Counted from the stretch's first letter, positions 9,873-19,221 are shown. The stretch: DNA of 64,000 nt from Marichromatium bheemlicum (GCF_012276755.1 NZ_JAAXKX010000006.1:107957-171956); one strand, 5' to 3'. The notes: generated from the letters alone by a model not told the origin. A program made the numbers and translations.

Positions 9873-10294
9873 GAGCCCGCTGGGCTCCGTTCTGGGGCAC
9901 GACCGAGGTTGTCGCGCACCGCTGCCAGTAGTTCCTCTCCGGTGAACGGCTTGGAGAGATAGAGTTGGGCGCCAACCAGGCGACCCTTGGCGCGATCGAA
10001 CAGTCCGTCCTTGCTCGAGAGCATCACCACCGGGGTGTGGCGAAGCGTGGCGTTGCCCTTGATCAGGGCGCAGGTGTGATAGCCGTCGAGACGCGGCATC
10101 ATGATGTCGACGAACACCAGGTCGGGCTTGAAGGCGACGATCTTGCCCAACGCCTCGAAGCCGTCGGCGGCGACCATGACCTCACAACCGGCCTTGGCCA
10201 GCAGGGTCTCCGCGGTCTTGCGGATGGTCTTGCTGTCATCGATCACCAGGATCTTGGCACCGATCAGATCGGCATGGTCCGAAGGATCCGTCAC
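9869..10294 (-). CDS. pilG: Response regulator PilG
   Basis: First gene of the Pil-Chp operon, a single-domain receiver. Motifs are KILVIDDSKTIRKTAETLL, acceptor Asp in LVFVDIMMPRLDGYHTCALI, and SSKDGLFDRAKGRLVG with the switch Lys in YLSKPF. The match to Pseudomonas PilG is close along the whole length. I place the start at GTG 10294 because AGAGGG lies 7 nt upstream. A GTG at 10318 in the same frame would add eight residues. Phospho-PilG promotes type IV pilus extension, probably through the assembly ATPase, while pilT at 17.9 kb in this window is the retraction motor. Confidence 0.92.
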   Translation of the reverse strand: MTDPSDHADLIGAKILVIDDSKTIRKTAETLLAKAGCEVMVAADGFEALGKIVAFKPDLVFVDIMMPRLDGYHTCALIKGNATLRHTPVVMLSSKDGLFDRAKGRLVGAQLYLSKPFTGEELLAAVRDNLGRAPERSPAGS

Positions 10295-10804
10295 GCTGAC
10301 GCCCTCTCGAGTCGGCACGATTGAAGCGTATACCCTCAGGGCACACCCCGCACCTCAGCCCCGCAGCTGCGACGGGGTCGGAGACTGTCACATTCGCGGC
10401 ATCGGACAGGGGCGCGGGGGGACACGCCGGCGGGTACGCTGTCGATGGCGCGCGCGATCCACCATCGACCGGGCAAGTCTAGCAGTGCCGCGCGCGTCGT
10501 CGCCAGCGGTCAGGAGGTCGCCCCGAGAGACGCCGAGGGTGCGAACCAAACGACCGACTCCGGACACGTCGATTGGATTGCCGCCTTTTAGCAAACCAAC
10601 ACCAGCGCCAACACCTGCTGACGGATTGAGATCACCATCAGGCAGGCGGAGCGGTTAACCGAAACTTATGACCGTATCCATCCACGATGGAGCGTCTGCC
10701 CCGCCAACCGCTTGATCCCTTGCTTTGCGCCCGTCGCGACTTCGCGGCTCAATCCCACTGGTCGCTGGTAGCTGGTCGCTGGTCGCTGCAGTAAACTGCC
10801 GAAC
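10295..10804. other. Intergenic region between divergent pilG and gshB
   Basis: About 510 bp with no convincing gene. It must carry the promoters of both the pil-chp operon (leftward) and gshB (rightward), but I cannot point to clear -35/-10 boxes. Just before gshB there are short direct repeats of the kind CTGGTCGCTGG (about 10757-10792). Short open frames here have no recognisable family features. Confidence 0.5.
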
Positions 10805-11761
10805 ATGAGCATCGACATCGGCATGGTGATGGACCCAATCGGGTCCATCAACACCAAGAAAGACAGCAGCCTCGCCATGCTGCTGGCGGCGCAGCGGCGC
10901 GGTTGGCGGCTGTGGTACATGGAACTCGGCGACCTCGCCCTCGAGGGCGATCGCGCGCTCGGACGGATGCGACCGCTACAGGTCCGCGACGACCCCGCCG
11001 ACTGGTACACCTTAGGCGACCCCGAGGTCCGCCCACTCGGCGCGCTCGATGCGCTGCTGATGCGCAAGGACCCCCCGTTCGACATGGAGTACGTGTTCTC
11101 GACCTATCTGCTCGAACACGCCCAGGCCGCCGGCTGCCTAGTGGTCAACGACCCACGCAGCCTGCGCGACGCCAACGAGAAGCTGTTCACCGCACGCTTC
11201 CCACAGTGCACCCCACCGACCCTGGTGACCGCCAGCGCCGCCGACATCCGCGCCTTCCTCGCCGAGCACGGCGAGATCGTGCTCAAGCCGCTCGATGGCA
11301 TGGGCGGGGCCTCGGTGTTCCGGGTCGCCACCGCCGACCCCAACCTCGGGGTCATCATCGAGACCCTGACCCAGCGCGGTCGGCGCTATTGCATGGCACA
11401 GCGCTATCTGCCAGAGATCCGCGACGGCGACAAACGGGTGTTGATGATCGACGGTGAGCCGGTGCCCTATTGCCTGGCACGCATCCCCGCCCCCGGCGAG
11501 AGCCGCGGCAACCTCGCCGCCGGCGCCAGGGCCGAGGCCCGACCGTTGCGCGCGCGTGAGCGCTGGATCGCCGAACAGGTCGGCCCCGAACTCCGCGCCC
11601 GTGGCATCCTGTTCGCAGGGCTGGACGTGATCGGCGACCATCTCACTGAGGTCAATGTCACCAGCCCGACCTGCATCCGCGAACTCGACGCCGCCTACGG
11701 CCTCGACATCGCCGGTGCCCTGATGGATCGCATCGCCGCCCGACTCGACGCCCACGACTGA
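10805..11761 (+). CDS. gshB: Glutathione synthetase GshB
   Basis: An ATP-grasp ligase of 318 residues that joins gamma-glutamylcysteine and glycine to make glutathione. It starts with MSIDIGMVMDPIGSIN, where the usual proteobacterial start is MSIKLGIVMDPI. Typical parts are LMRKDPPFDMEYVFSTYLLE, VVNDPRSLRDANEKL, the ATP-binding IVLKPLDGMGGASVFR with the glycine-rich loop, and the metal-binding end LDVIGDHLTEVNVTSPTCIRE. Length is normal for the family. In many gammaproteobacteria gshB is next to yqgE and ruvX. Here an ApbE-like and a TonB-like gene sit between them. Confidence 0.96.
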   Translation: MSIDIGMVMDPIGSINTKKDSSLAMLLAAQRRGWRLWYMELGDLALEGDRALGRMRPLQVRDDPADWYTLGDPEVRPLGALDALLMRKDPPFDMEYVFSTYLLEHAQAAGCLVVNDPRSLRDANEKLFTARFPQCTPPTLVTASAADIRAFLAEHGEIVLKPLDGMGGASVFRVATADPNLGVIIETLTQRGRRYCMAQRYLPEIRDGDKRVLMIDGEPVPYCLARIPAPGESRGNLAAGARAEARPLRARERWIAEQVGPELRARGILFAGLDVIGDHLTEVNVTSPTCIRELDAAYGLDIAGALMDRIAARLDAHD

Positions 11762-11821
11762 TCCGGGCGCGTGCCCTCGGGGTCGGCAGCAGCGGATCGC
11801 CGTAACCCGAGGAGTACCCCC

Positions 11822-12913
11822 ATGCCGTCTCCGTGCCGCCCGTCGCCCACCCGCCCCATCCTGCTCGCGCTGCTCGCGCTGCTCGCGCTGCTCGCACTCG
11901 CTGGCTGCCGCGAGACGACACCGGTAAACACCACTCGGCTACAAGCTTTCGGCGAGCCGCTCGACCTCACCCTGGTCGGGGTCGACCCCGAGCTGGCGCG
12001 CCGCGCCCGCGACGAACTCAGCGAGGACATCACCTTCCGCGCCCGCGCCTGGGACCCCTGGAGAGCGGGCGCACTGGCCGAACTCAATCAGCGCCTCCCC
12101 AGCGGCGAGCCGGCCACCATCCCGCCCTCGGTCCTGCCACTACTGCGCACCGGCCAGCGACTCGCCGCGCGCAGCCAGGGACTCTACAATCCCGCCCTCG
12201 GTGAACTGGTCGCGCGCTGGGGCTTCGACCGCACCCCGCCACGCGCCACCCCACCGACTCAGGCACAGCTCGACGCCCTGCTGACACAGGCACCGACCAT
12301 GGCGCAGCTGCGCCGTGACGGACTCGAGATCCGCGCCACCAACCCCAGTATCCAGCTCGACTTCGGTCGCCTGGCGCCGGCGCTGGCCATCGACCTGGCG
12401 ATCGCGCGGCTGCGCGAGCTGGGCATCGTCAACGCCCTGATCCAACGCGGCGGCACCTGGCGCGCCAGCGGCGATCGAGGCGGCCAGCCCTGGCGGGTAC
12501 CGATCCTGCGCGCCGGAGGCTCCGGGGTACTGGCCATCGTCACCCTAGGCCGCGACGAGGCGCTGGGCAGCGTGGCCGATCACCAGCGCGACTTCATCCA
12601 CCAGGGCGAGGTCTATCATGATGTGCTCGATCCGCGCACTGGCCGACCGGCGCGCGCCAGCCGCACCGTCACCGTGCTCCAGCCCGACCTGGCCAGCGCC
12701 ACCGTCGCCGCCCACGCACTATTCGTCGCCGGCCCCGAGCACTGGCTCGAGGTCGCCCGCGCGATGGGGGTGACCACGGCGTTGCTGATCGACCGCGCCG
12801 GCGAGGTCCATGTCACCCAGGCGCTGTGGGACCGACTCGAACGGGTCGACCCCGGCGCCAGGATCCACCGCGTCAACCCGATTACCACCGAGGCCGCAGC
12901 CACCGCCCCATGA
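11822..12913 (+). CDS. ApbE-like lipoprotein with degraded flavin-transferase motifs
   Basis: A 363-residue predicted lipoprotein. The signal sequence is a run of Leu-Ala repeats ending in the lipobox LALAGC. GAGGAG lies just upstream of ATG 11822. The body is recognisably ApbE (FAD:protein FMN transferase, which normally attaches FMN to Thr of Rnf/Nqr-type proteins): an RDELSEDITFRARAWD region, LDFGRLAPALAID, and YHDVLDPRTGRPA. However, the motif usually written D-L-G-G-I-A-K-G reads D-F-G-R-L-A-P-A. The metal site usually A-D-A-L-A-T-A-L-F reads A-T-V-A-A-H-A-L-F, so the key Asp, Thr and Lys are replaced. The leading N-G-G-D is R-G-G-T. It may be a non-catalytic or altered-function paralogue. 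It overlaps the TonB-like gene by ATGA. Confidence 0.78.
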   Translation: MPSPCRPSPTRPILLALLALLALLALAGCRETTPVNTTRLQAFGEPLDLTLVGVDPELARRARDELSEDITFRARAWDPWRAGALAELNQRLPSGEPATIPPSVLPLLRTGQRLAARSQGLYNPALGELVARWGFDRTPPRATPPTQAQLDALLTQAPTMAQLRRDGLEIRATNPSIQLDFGRLAPALAIDLAIARLRELGIVNALIQRGGTWRASGDRGGQPWRVPILRAGGSGVLAIVTLGRDEALGSVADHQRDFIHQGEVYHDVLDPRTGRPARASRTVTVLQPDLASATVAAHALFVAGPEHWLEVARAMGVTTALLIDRAGEVHVTQALWDRLERVDPGARIHRVNPITTEAAATAP

Positions 12914-13848
12914 TCGACCGTCCGACCCCGACCCTGGATCCACTGCCACCGGAACTGCTCTCCCCCCCCTCGCCCAAGGGCGATGGCCGGGGGCTGACGG
13001 TCGCCCTGGCCGTCGCCGCCGTGCTGCACCTGGTGGTGCTGGTGGTGTTCGACATCTGGCCGACGCCACACCCGCGCCAGCCACTCCCCGACTCGGCGCT
13101 CGAGGTCCTGCTGGTACAGGCCCCGGAGAACACCGACCGGGTCTCACCCGACGCCCCCGGGGCACTCCACAACCGCCAGGGTGAGACCATCCACGGCGAT
13201 GCCGCCCACACCCTCGAGGGCGAGACCGACACGCCCCCGGCCACGGGCGCCCCGCTGGCCCTCGCCCCGAGCGAACAACCACCGGGGCTGGCGACGACGT
13301 CCACGCCGCCCACCGGCTCGCCGCTCACCGCCTTGACCCTGGAGGGCGACGCGCCGCGCCGCCCCGAGGTCCAGGCCACCCCGCAGCCGCCGGTCGTCGA
13401 TGCCGCGCAGATCCTCGCCAGCCGCGACCACACCGTCGCACGCCTCGCCGCCGCGCCCAGCCCCGGGGAGGACGACTCCTCGAGCAATCTGCGCCGCCGC
13501 GCGGTGAGCGCGAGCACCCGCGAGATCCGCTACGCCAGCTATCTCGCCGCCTGGACCCGCAAGGTCGAGCGCATCGGCAACATCAATTATCCGCAGGCGG
13601 CCAAAGAACAACGCATCTACGGCAGCCTCCTGCTGCACGTCTCGATCCGCGCCGACGGCAGCCTCGCCCAGGTGCGGGTGGTCCGCTCATCGGGTTACGA
13701 CTTGCTCGATCAAGCGGCGGTACGCATCGTCGAGTTGGCCGCGCCCTTCGCGCCCTTCCCGCCGGACATCGCCGCCGAGACCGACGTGCTCGACATCATC
13801 CGCAACTGGCAGTTCATGCGCGGCGACACCCTCGGCTGGGAGCACTGA
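12910..13848 (+). CDS. TonB-family energy-transducing protein
   Basis: A 312-residue protein with one N-terminal membrane span (about 29-48, LTVALAVAAVLHLVVLVVF). A long Pro/Ala/Thr-rich periplasmic stalk follows, then a C-terminal TonB domain containing NYPQAAKEQRIYGSLLLHVS and VVRSSGYDLLDQAAVRIVE. TonB proteins carry proton-motive energy from ExbBD to outer-membrane transporters, but no exbB, exbD or receptor gene is adjacent. ATG 12910 overlaps the preceding stop codon as ATGA. Similar TonB-like genes lie next to gshB/yqgE in several gammaproteobacteria, so this may be a housekeeping envelope protein rather than an iron-uptake TonB. Confidence 0.85.
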   Translation: MIDRPTPTLDPLPPELLSPPSPKGDGRGLTVALAVAAVLHLVVLVVFDIWPTPHPRQPLPDSALEVLLVQAPENTDRVSPDAPGALHNRQGETIHGDAAHTLEGETDTPPATGAPLALAPSEQPPGLATTSTPPTGSPLTALTLEGDAPRRPEVQATPQPPVVDAAQILASRDHTVARLAAAPSPGEDDSSSNLRRRAVSASTREIRYASYLAAWTRKVERIGNINYPQAAKEQRIYGSLLLHVSIRADGSLAQVRVVRSSGYDLLDQAAVRIVELAAPFAPFPPDIAAETDVLDIIRNWQFMRGDTLGWEH

Positions 13849-13877
13849 TTCGGACAGCAGGCGGTATTCGTATAAAC

Positions 13878-13930
13878 CCAAGGGGTACGATTAACATCAG
13901 CGAACGACCTCATTAACCGTACCCCTTTGG
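13878..13930. promoter_or_regulatory. Imperfect inverted repeat between the tonB-like gene and yqgE
   Basis: Arms CCAAGGGGTACGATTAA (13878-13894) and TTAACCGTACCCCTTTGG (13913-13930) pair with one bulge and one mismatch around an 18-nt loop. It could be a transcript end for the upstream genes or a protein-binding site for yqgE expression. There is no U-run, so it is not a standard intrinsic terminator. Confidence 0.5.
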
Positions 13931-13998
13931 TCAAGCCAGCGCCGAGCGGCGCATCCTCGCACTTGCCTCGGGTTGCGCCGCACCGGATACTAGGGACC

Positions 13999-14562
13999 AT
14001 GGCCTACAGCTCCTCACTGACCAATCACTTCCTGATCGCGATGCCGGGTCTTCAGGACCCAAACTTCGCGCGTACCGTGACCTATGTCTGCGAGCACACG
14101 GAACAGGGCGCGATGGGCATCGTCATCAACCGCCCACTGGAGGTGACCCTCGGCGAGCTGCTCGCGCAGCTCGAGATCCCCACCGATGACGCCGAGCTGC
14201 AGGCGACCCCGGTCTATCAGGGCGGGCCGGTGCAGACCGATCGCGGCTTCGTGCTACACACCGCCGGGCCGAGCTACGACTCGACCCTCGGCATCACCGA
14301 GGAGATCAGCCTCACCACCTCGCGTGACGTGCTTGAGGCCATCGCCCACGGTGACGGACCGGAGCACAGTCTGGTAGCACTCGGCTACGCCGGCTGGGGC
14401 GGCGGCCAACTCGAACAGGAGATGAGCGCCAACGCCTGGCTCAACGGCCCGGCGAGCGACGACATCATCTTCCACCTCGATACCGGCGAACGCTGGTTGG
14501 CCGCGGCGCAACTGCTCGGGGTCGACCTCAACCTGCTCAGTGGCGAGGCCGGTCACGCCTGA
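13999..14562 (+). CDS. yqgE: YqgE/AlgH family protein
   Basis: A 187-residue protein of the UPF0301 family. The start at ATG 13999 gives the standard opening SLTNHFLIAMPGLQDPNFAR, followed by TVTYVCEHTEQGAMGIVINR and VYQGGPVQTDRGFVLH, all family signatures. The biochemical role is not known. In Pseudomonas, algH mutations affect alginate regulation. Its partner ruvX follows after 27 bp, an arrangement conserved in gammaproteobacteria. Confidence 0.94.
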   Translation: MAYSSSLTNHFLIAMPGLQDPNFARTVTYVCEHTEQGAMGIVINRPLEVTLGELLAQLEIPTDDAELQATPVYQGGPVQTDRGFVLHTAGPSYDSTLGITEEISLTTSRDVLEAIAHGDGPEHSLVALGYAGWGGGQLEQEMSANAWLNGPASDDIIFHLDTGERWLAAAQLLGVDLNLLSGEAGHA

Positions 14563-14589
14563 GCGCGTGACGTACCACCTGGACGACGC

Positions 14590-15036
14590 ATGGCAACCCT
14601 GCTCGGCTTCGACTTCGGAACCCGCAAGATCGGCATCGCCGTCGGCCAGACGGTGACCGGCTCGGCGAACCCACTGACCACCCTGCGCAACCGCCAGGAC
14701 AAACCCGACTGGCCGGGCATCGAGGCACTGATCCGTGAATGGCAGCCAGAGGCGCTGGTCGTCGGCCTCCCCTTCAACATGGACGACACCGAGGTCGACT
14801 GGTCGGGACGGGTGCACCGCTTCGCCCGCCAGCTCAACGGCCGCTTCGGGCTCGAGGTCCACCTGATCGACGAGCGTCTGACCTCGCTCGAGGCCCAACG
14901 GCTGATCGCCGAAGGACCCGCAACAGCCAAATCGACAACGCCGGACGCCGTCGATGCATTCGCGGCGGCCCTCATCCTGGAAACCTGGCTCTGTGAGCAA
15001 CACCAACATCTGGAAGGACGCCGCACAGATCGATGA
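14590..15036 (+). CDS. ruvX: RuvX/YqgF pre-16S rRNA nuclease and Holliday-junction resolvase-like protein
   Basis: A 148-residue RNase H-fold nuclease. The catalytic first Asp lies in [17 protein letters not shown]. The strand [13 protein letters not shown] and the acidic DERLTSLEA region complete the active site, together with a final Asp in [11 protein letters not shown]. The family processes the 5' end of 16S rRNA and is also called a putative Holliday-junction resolvase. The end of the gene overlaps the start of pyrR by 44 bp. Confidence 0.94.
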   Translation: MATLLGFDFGTRKIGIAVGQTVTGSANPLTTLRNRQDKPDWPGIEALIREWQPEALVVGLPFNMDDTEVDWSGRVHRFARQLNGRFGLEVHLIDERLTSLEAQRLIAEGPATAKSTTPDAVDAFAAALILETWLCEQHQHLEGRRTDR

Positions 15037-15547
15037 GGCCATCGCGCGCATGGCCGACGATCTCTCGGCCCTGCTCGAACGGCGCGCGATCGACGATGCG
15101 CTGATGATCGGCATCCACACCGGCGGCGTCTGGGTCGCCGACCGGCTGCACGCCCGTCTCGGACTCGAGGCCCCGCTCGGTCATCTCGACATCTCCTTCT
15201 ATCGCGACGACTTCACCCGCATCGGGCTCCACCCCCAGGTCCATCCCTCCTACCTGCCGGTGGGGGTCGACGACCGTCACCTGATCCTGGTCGACGACGT
15301 GCTGCAGAGCGGACGCACCATCCGCGCCGCGCTCAACGTGCTGTTCGACTACGGTCGCCCGGCCTCGGTCACCCTCGCCACCCTCGCCGAGCGCGAGGCC
15401 GAGCGTGAGCTGCCGATCGCCGCCGACGTCGTCGGTCTGCGCGCCCAGCTCGACCCCGGCACCCAGATCAAGCTCAGCGGCCCCGAGCCACTGGTGATGC
15501 TGCTCGGCCACACCCCCGACAAGCACGATCAGGGGGCCTCGGCATGA
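14993..15547 (+). CDS. pyrR: PyrR, pyrimidine regulatory protein / uracil phosphoribosyltransferase
   Basis: A 184-residue type I phosphoribosyltransferase. The GTG at 14993 ([17 protein letters not shown]) lies inside the end of ruvX and sets the family-length protein. The PRPP-binding loop [18 protein letters not shown] is at about residues 96-113. [14 protein letters not shown] and [10 protein letters not shown] are further family segments. In Bacillus PyrR binds mRNA and attenuates pyr transcription. In Pseudomonas relatives it is linked to pyrB as here. No obvious anti-terminator structure is visible upstream. It overlaps pyrB by ATGA. Confidence 0.93.
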   Translation: MSNTNIWKDAAQIDEAIARMADDLSALLERRAIDDALMIGIHTGGVWVADRLHARLGLEAPLGHLDISFYRDDFTRIGLHPQVHPSYLPVGVDDRHLILVDDVLQSGRTIRAALNVLFDYGRPASVTLATLAEREAERELPIAADVVGLRAQLDPGTQIKLSGPEPLVMLLGHTPDKHDQGASA

Positions 15548-16545
15548 GCGCACTGACCCCACAGCTCGACGCCAACGGCAAGCTCAAGCACTTCCTCACC
15601 CTCGACGGGCTCGACGCCACGCTACTGCACGAGATCATCGACCGCGCCAGCGGCTTCCTCGGTGTCTCCGACCAGGCGGTGAAGAAGGTGCCGCTGTGTC
15701 GCGGCAAGGTCATCGCCAACCTCTTCTTCGAGACCAGCACCCGTACCCGCACCACCTTCGAGCTGGCCGCCAAGCGGCTCTCGGCCGACGTGCTCAACCT
15801 CAACATCTCCACCTCCTCGACCGCCAAGGGCGAGACCCTGCTCGACACCTTGCGCAACCTCGAGGCGATGCACGTCGACATGTTCGTGGTGCGGCACGCC
15901 ACCAGCGGCGCGGCACACTTCATCGCCGATCATGCCGCCCCCCACGTCAGCGTGGTCAACGCCGGTGACGGGCGCCACTCGCACCCCACCCAGGCGATGC
16001 TCGACATGCTCACCATCCATCGCCACAAGCCCGACTTCGGTCAGCTGCGGGTAGCGATCATCGGCGACATCCTGCACTCGCGAGTGGCGCGCTCGCAGAT
16101 CCTCGCCCTGCACACCCTCGGCGTCCCCGAGGTGCGGGTGATCGGTCCGCGCACCCTGATCCCGGCCCAGGCCGAGGAGGCGCTCGGGGTCAAGGTCTAT
16201 TACGACCTGCGCGAGGGGCTACGCGATGTCGATGTGGTGATCATGCTGCGGCTACAGCGCGAGCGCATGAGCAGCGCCCTGCTACCGAGCGAGCACGAGT
16301 ACTTCCAGCTCTACGGCCTGACCGAGGAGCGCCTCGCCGTCGCCCACCCCGAGGCGATGGTGATGCACCCCGGCCCGATCAATCGCGGGGTCGAGATGGA
16401 CTCCCAGGTCGCCGACGGCGAGCGCTCGGTGATCCTCGAGCAGGTCAGCAACGGCATCGCCGTGCGCATGGCGGTGATGTCGATGTGTCTCGGCACCCAG
16501 AACCTGCAGCATTCCCAGATCGCCGGAGCCACCGATGGCCAGTAG
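15544..16545 (+). CDS. pyrB: Aspartate carbamoyltransferase catalytic subunit PyrB
   Basis: A 333-residue transcarbamylase that joins carbamoyl phosphate and aspartate, the first committed step of pyrimidine synthesis. The carbamoyl-phosphate loop [13 protein letters not shown] is at residues 62-74, with STAKGET after it, [14 protein letters not shown] in the middle, and the aspartate loop [13 protein letters not shown] near the end. As in Pseudomonas, no separate pyrI regulatory subunit follows. Instead the gene overlaps a dihydroorotase-like gene by 11 bp, which implies the pyrBC' type of holoenzyme. Confidence 0.96.
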   Translation: MSALTPQLDANGKLKHFLTLDGLDATLLHEIIDRASGFLGVSDQAVKKVPLCRGKVIANLFFETSTRTRTTFELAAKRLSADVLNLNISTSSTAKGETLLDTLRNLEAMHVDMFVVRHATSGAAHFIADHAAPHVSVVNAGDGRHSHPTQAMLDMLTIHRHKPDFGQLRVAIIGDILHSRVARSQILALHTLGVPEVRVIGPRTLIPAQAEEALGVKVYYDLREGLRDVDVVIMLRLQRERMSSALLPSEHEYFQLYGLTEERLAVAHPEAMVMHPGPINRGVEMDSQVADGERSVILEQVSNGIAVRMAVMSMCLGTQNLQHSQIAGATDGQ

Positions 16546-17833
16546 TCCCAAGATCACCATTCGCAACGGCCGGCTGATCGACCCGGCCTCCGGCATCGAC
16601 AGCCACAGCGACCTGCACATCGCCGAGGGCCGGATCGCGGCCATCGGCGCCGCACCCTCCGGCTTCCAGCCCGACCGCACCCTCGATGCCAGCGGCAGGC
16701 TGGTGGTGCCCGGTCTGGTCGACCTCTCGGCGCGGCTACGCGAACCCGGTCACGAGCACAAGGCGACCATCGCCAGCGAGACCCGCGCCGCCGCGGCCGC
16801 CGGTATCACCACCCTGTGCTGCCCGCCCGACACCCATCCGGTGATCGACACCCCGGCGGTGGCGCAGCTCATCCAGCAGACGGCCACTCGCAACGGTTAT
16901 GCTCGGGTGCTGCCGATCGGCGCGCTGACCCGTGGGCTCAAGGGCGAGACCCTGGCCGAGATGGCCGCGCTCAAGCGCGCCGGCTGCCCGGCGCTCGGCG
17001 AGGCCGAGCGCCCGATCCGCAACACCCATGTACAGCGCCGCGCGCTCGAATACGCCGCCTCCTTCGGGATGCCGGTGTTCATGCACCCGCTCGACCCCGA
17101 ACTCAGCGAGGGCGGCTGCGCCCACGAGGGCCGCATCAGCGCCCGGCTCGGCCTGCCGGGGATCCCCGAGGCGGCCGAGACCCTGGCCATCGCCCGCGGC
17201 CTGGCGCTGGCCGAGCAGACCGGCGCGCGCATCCACTTCCGCGGCCTGTCGACGGCGCGCGCCGTGACCCTGCTGGCCGAGGCGCGACGTCGCGGCGTGC
17301 GCGCCAGCGGCGACGTCAGCATCCACCAGCTGTTCCTCACCGAGGACGACCTCGCCGGACTCGACGCCAACTGCCACCTGCTGCCGCCACTGCGCACCCA
17401 GGCCGATCGCGAGGCGCTACGCGGGGCCGTGGCCCAGGGGGATCTCGACGCCGTCTGCTCCGATCACCAGCCGCACGACGCCGACGCCAAGCTCGCCCCC
17501 TTCCCCGACACCGATCCCGGCATCGCCGCGCTCGAGACCTTGCTGCCACTGGCGCTACGGCTGGTCGACGAGGGCGTGGTCGGGCTGACCGAGATGATCG
17601 CCCGCCTCACCCAGGGACCGGCCGCGATCATCGACCAGCCCTACGGTCGACTCGGCATCGGCGACATCGCCGATGTCTGTGTCCTCGATCCCGAGGCGCG
17701 CTGGACACTGACCCCCGAGTCGCTGGTCGGACGCGCCTGCAACACCCCCTTCATCGGCACCGAGATGCACGGACGCGTGAGCTGGACCCTGCTCGGCGGC
17801 CGCGTCGTCTTCGAACGCGTCGAACAGGACTGA
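16535..17833 (+). CDS. Pseudo-dihydroorotase PyrC' (non-catalytic aspartate transcarbamylase partner)
   Basis: A 432-residue dihydroorotase homologue. The usual metal-binding D-x-H-x-H-L-R-E-P motif reads DLSARLREP (residues 63-71), so both zinc-binding histidines are replaced by Ser and Arg. Other family regions remain, such as [13 protein letters not shown] and [14 protein letters not shown]. This pattern is known from Pseudomonas, where PyrC' has no dihydroorotase activity and is needed to assemble a stable PyrB dodecamer. Direct overlap with pyrB fits that role. A genuine dihydroorotase should be encoded elsewhere in the genome. Confidence 0.92.
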   Translation: MASSPKITIRNGRLIDPASGIDSHSDLHIAEGRIAAIGAAPSGFQPDRTLDASGRLVVPGLVDLSARLREPGHEHKATIASETRAAAAAGITTLCCPPDTHPVIDTPAVAQLIQQTATRNGYARVLPIGALTRGLKGETLAEMAALKRAGCPALGEAERPIRNTHVQRRALEYAASFGMPVFMHPLDPELSEGGCAHEGRISARLGLPGIPEAAETLAIARGLALAEQTGARIHFRGLSTARAVTLLAEARRRGVRASGDVSIHQLFLTEDDLAGLDANCHLLPPLRTQADREALRGAVAQGDLDAVCSDHQPHDADAKLAPFPDTDPGIAALETLLPLALRLVDEGVVGLTEMIARLTQGPAAIIDQPYGRLGIGDIADVCVLDPEARWTLTPESLVGRACNTPFIGTEMHGRVSWTLLGGRVVFERVEQD

Positions 17834-17849
17834 CCCCCACCCGGGCCGG

Positions 17850-17872
17850 CGCCACCGCTCATAGCGGTGGCG
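17850..17872 (+). terminator. Hairpin after pyrC'
   Basis: A perfect 10-bp stem CGCCACCGCT / AGCGGTGGCG with a 3-nt loop, 16 bp after the pyrC' stop. The following TCATCG is only weakly T-rich, so termination strength is uncertain. It separates the pyr genes from pilT. Confidence 0.6.
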
Positions 17873-17918
17873 TCATCGAGCCTCGGGCACCACCGCCAAC
17901 CGGACGGAGACCGCCGCC

Positions 17919-18956
17919 GTGGATATCGCCGAACTCCTCGCCTTCAGCGTCAAGAACAAAGCCTCCGACCTTCATCTCTCGGCCGGTCTGCCACCGATGA
18001 TCCGGGTCGATGGCGACATGCGCCGGATCAACGTCCCGGCGCTCGACCACCGCGCCGTGCACTCGCTTGTCTACGACATCATGAACGACAAGCAGCGCAA
18101 GGATTACGAGGAGTTCCTCGAGACCGACTTCTCCTTCGAGATCCCCGGCGTGGCGCGCTTCCGTGTCAACGCCTTCAACCAGAAGCGCGGCGCCGGCGCG
18201 GTATTCCGCACCATCCCCTCCAAGGTGCTCTCGCTCGAGGACCTCAACGCCCCACCGATCTTCAAGGAGATCGTCAACGTCCCGCGCGGCCTGGTGCTGG
18301 TGACCGGCCCTACCGGTTCGGGTAAGTCGACCACGCTGGCGGCGATGATCGACCATCTCAACGACAACGAGTACGCCCACATCCTCACCATCGAGGACCC
18401 GATCGAGTTCGTCCACACCAGCAAGAAGTGTCTGCTCAACCAGCGCGAGGTCCATCGCGACACCCTCGGCTTCAGCGAGGCGCTGCGCTCGGCGCTGCGT
18501 CAGGACCCGGACATCATCCTTGTCGGCGAGCTGCGCGACCTCGAGACCATTCGCCTGGCGCTCACCGCCGCCGAGACCGGCCACCTAGTATTCGGCACCC
18601 TCCACACCACCTCGGCGGCCAAGACCATCGACCGCATCATCGACGTCTTCCCCGCCGCCGAGAAGGAGATGGTGCGCGCGATGCTCTCGGAGTCGCTACG
18701 CGCAGTCATCGCCCAGACCCTGCTCAAGAAGATCGGCGGCGGCCGGGTGGCGGCGCACGAGATCATGATCGGCACCCCGGCGATCCGTAACCTCATCCGC
18801 GAGGCCAAGGTCGCGCAGATGTACTCGGCGATCCAGACCGGCCAGGCCCACGGCATGCAGACCCTGGACCAGAACCTCAAGGAACTGGTCCAGCGCGGCG
18901 TGATCACCCGCAAGGACGCGCAACAGAAGGCGCAGAACAAGGACAGCCTGATGTAA
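17919..18956 (+). CDS. pilT: Type IV pilus retraction ATPase PilT
   Basis: A 345-residue hexameric secretion ATPase that depolymerises type IV pili to give twitching. The GTG start at 17919 has GGAGA upstream and gives the family opening MDIAELLAFSVKNKASDLHL. Walker A GPTGSGKSTT is at residues 130-139, the Asp box at LTIEDPIEF, Walker B in IILVGELRDLETI, and the His box in FGTLHTTSAAKTIDRI. The AIRNLI motif typical of PilT C-termini is present. No pilU follows. The Pil-Chp operon at the start of this window would control its activity. Confidence 0.96.
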   Translation: MDIAELLAFSVKNKASDLHLSAGLPPMIRVDGDMRRINVPALDHRAVHSLVYDIMNDKQRKDYEEFLETDFSFEIPGVARFRVNAFNQKRGAGAVFRTIPSKVLSLEDLNAPPIFKEIVNVPRGLVLVTGPTGSGKSTTLAAMIDHLNDNEYAHILTIEDPIEFVHTSKKCLLNQREVHRDTLGFSEALRSALRQDPDIILVGELRDLETIRLALTAAETGHLVFGTLHTTSAAKTIDRIIDVFPAAEKEMVRAMLSESLRAVIAQTLLKKIGGGRVAAHEIMIGTPAIRNLIREAKVAQMYSAIQTGQAHGMQTLDQNLKELVQRGVITRKDAQQKAQNKDSLM

Positions 18957-18972
18957 GCGGCCAGCATAGCCT

Positions 18973-19046
18973 CGTAGGTTGGGTTAACCGTCCGCCCACC
19001 ATGCCACCGAAGAATCTGCGGCGCTCGTCGACGGTTAACCCAACAT
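18973..19046. repeat. REP-type long hairpin
   Basis: Left arm CGTAGGTTGGGTTAACCGTC and right arm GACGGTTAACCCAACAT form a long inverted repeat downstream of pilT. It belongs to the same GTAGGTTGGGTT family found throughout the window, but its central part differs from the 48-56 kb copies. Confidence 0.85.
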
Positions 19047-19075
19047 CGGAGCGCGATCGCAGCGCTTCGATGCAT

Positions 19076-19205
19076 GAACCACAAAGACGCGAAGCTCGCT
19101 AAGGATTTGGGGCGACCAGCTCAAAGGCAGCTGCAGCTGAAACTGGAGACCGAAAAGCGCGCGCACCGCTCGCCCCCTTCCCCTCCCTTCGCGCCTTCGT
19201 GGTTC
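19076..19205. repeat. MITE-like element, 130 bp, with 19-bp terminal inverted repeats
   Basis: The ends are GAACCACAAAGACGCGAAG and CTTCGCGCCTTCGTGGTTC, which match as inverted repeats at 17 of 19 positions. The interior (CGACCAGCTCAAAGGCAG...) has no coding potential. A related copy is found at 19334-19454, and a copy with the same ends but another interior at 25140-25264. Confidence 0.75.
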
Positions 19206-19221
19206 GAATCAGCGGCCAACC

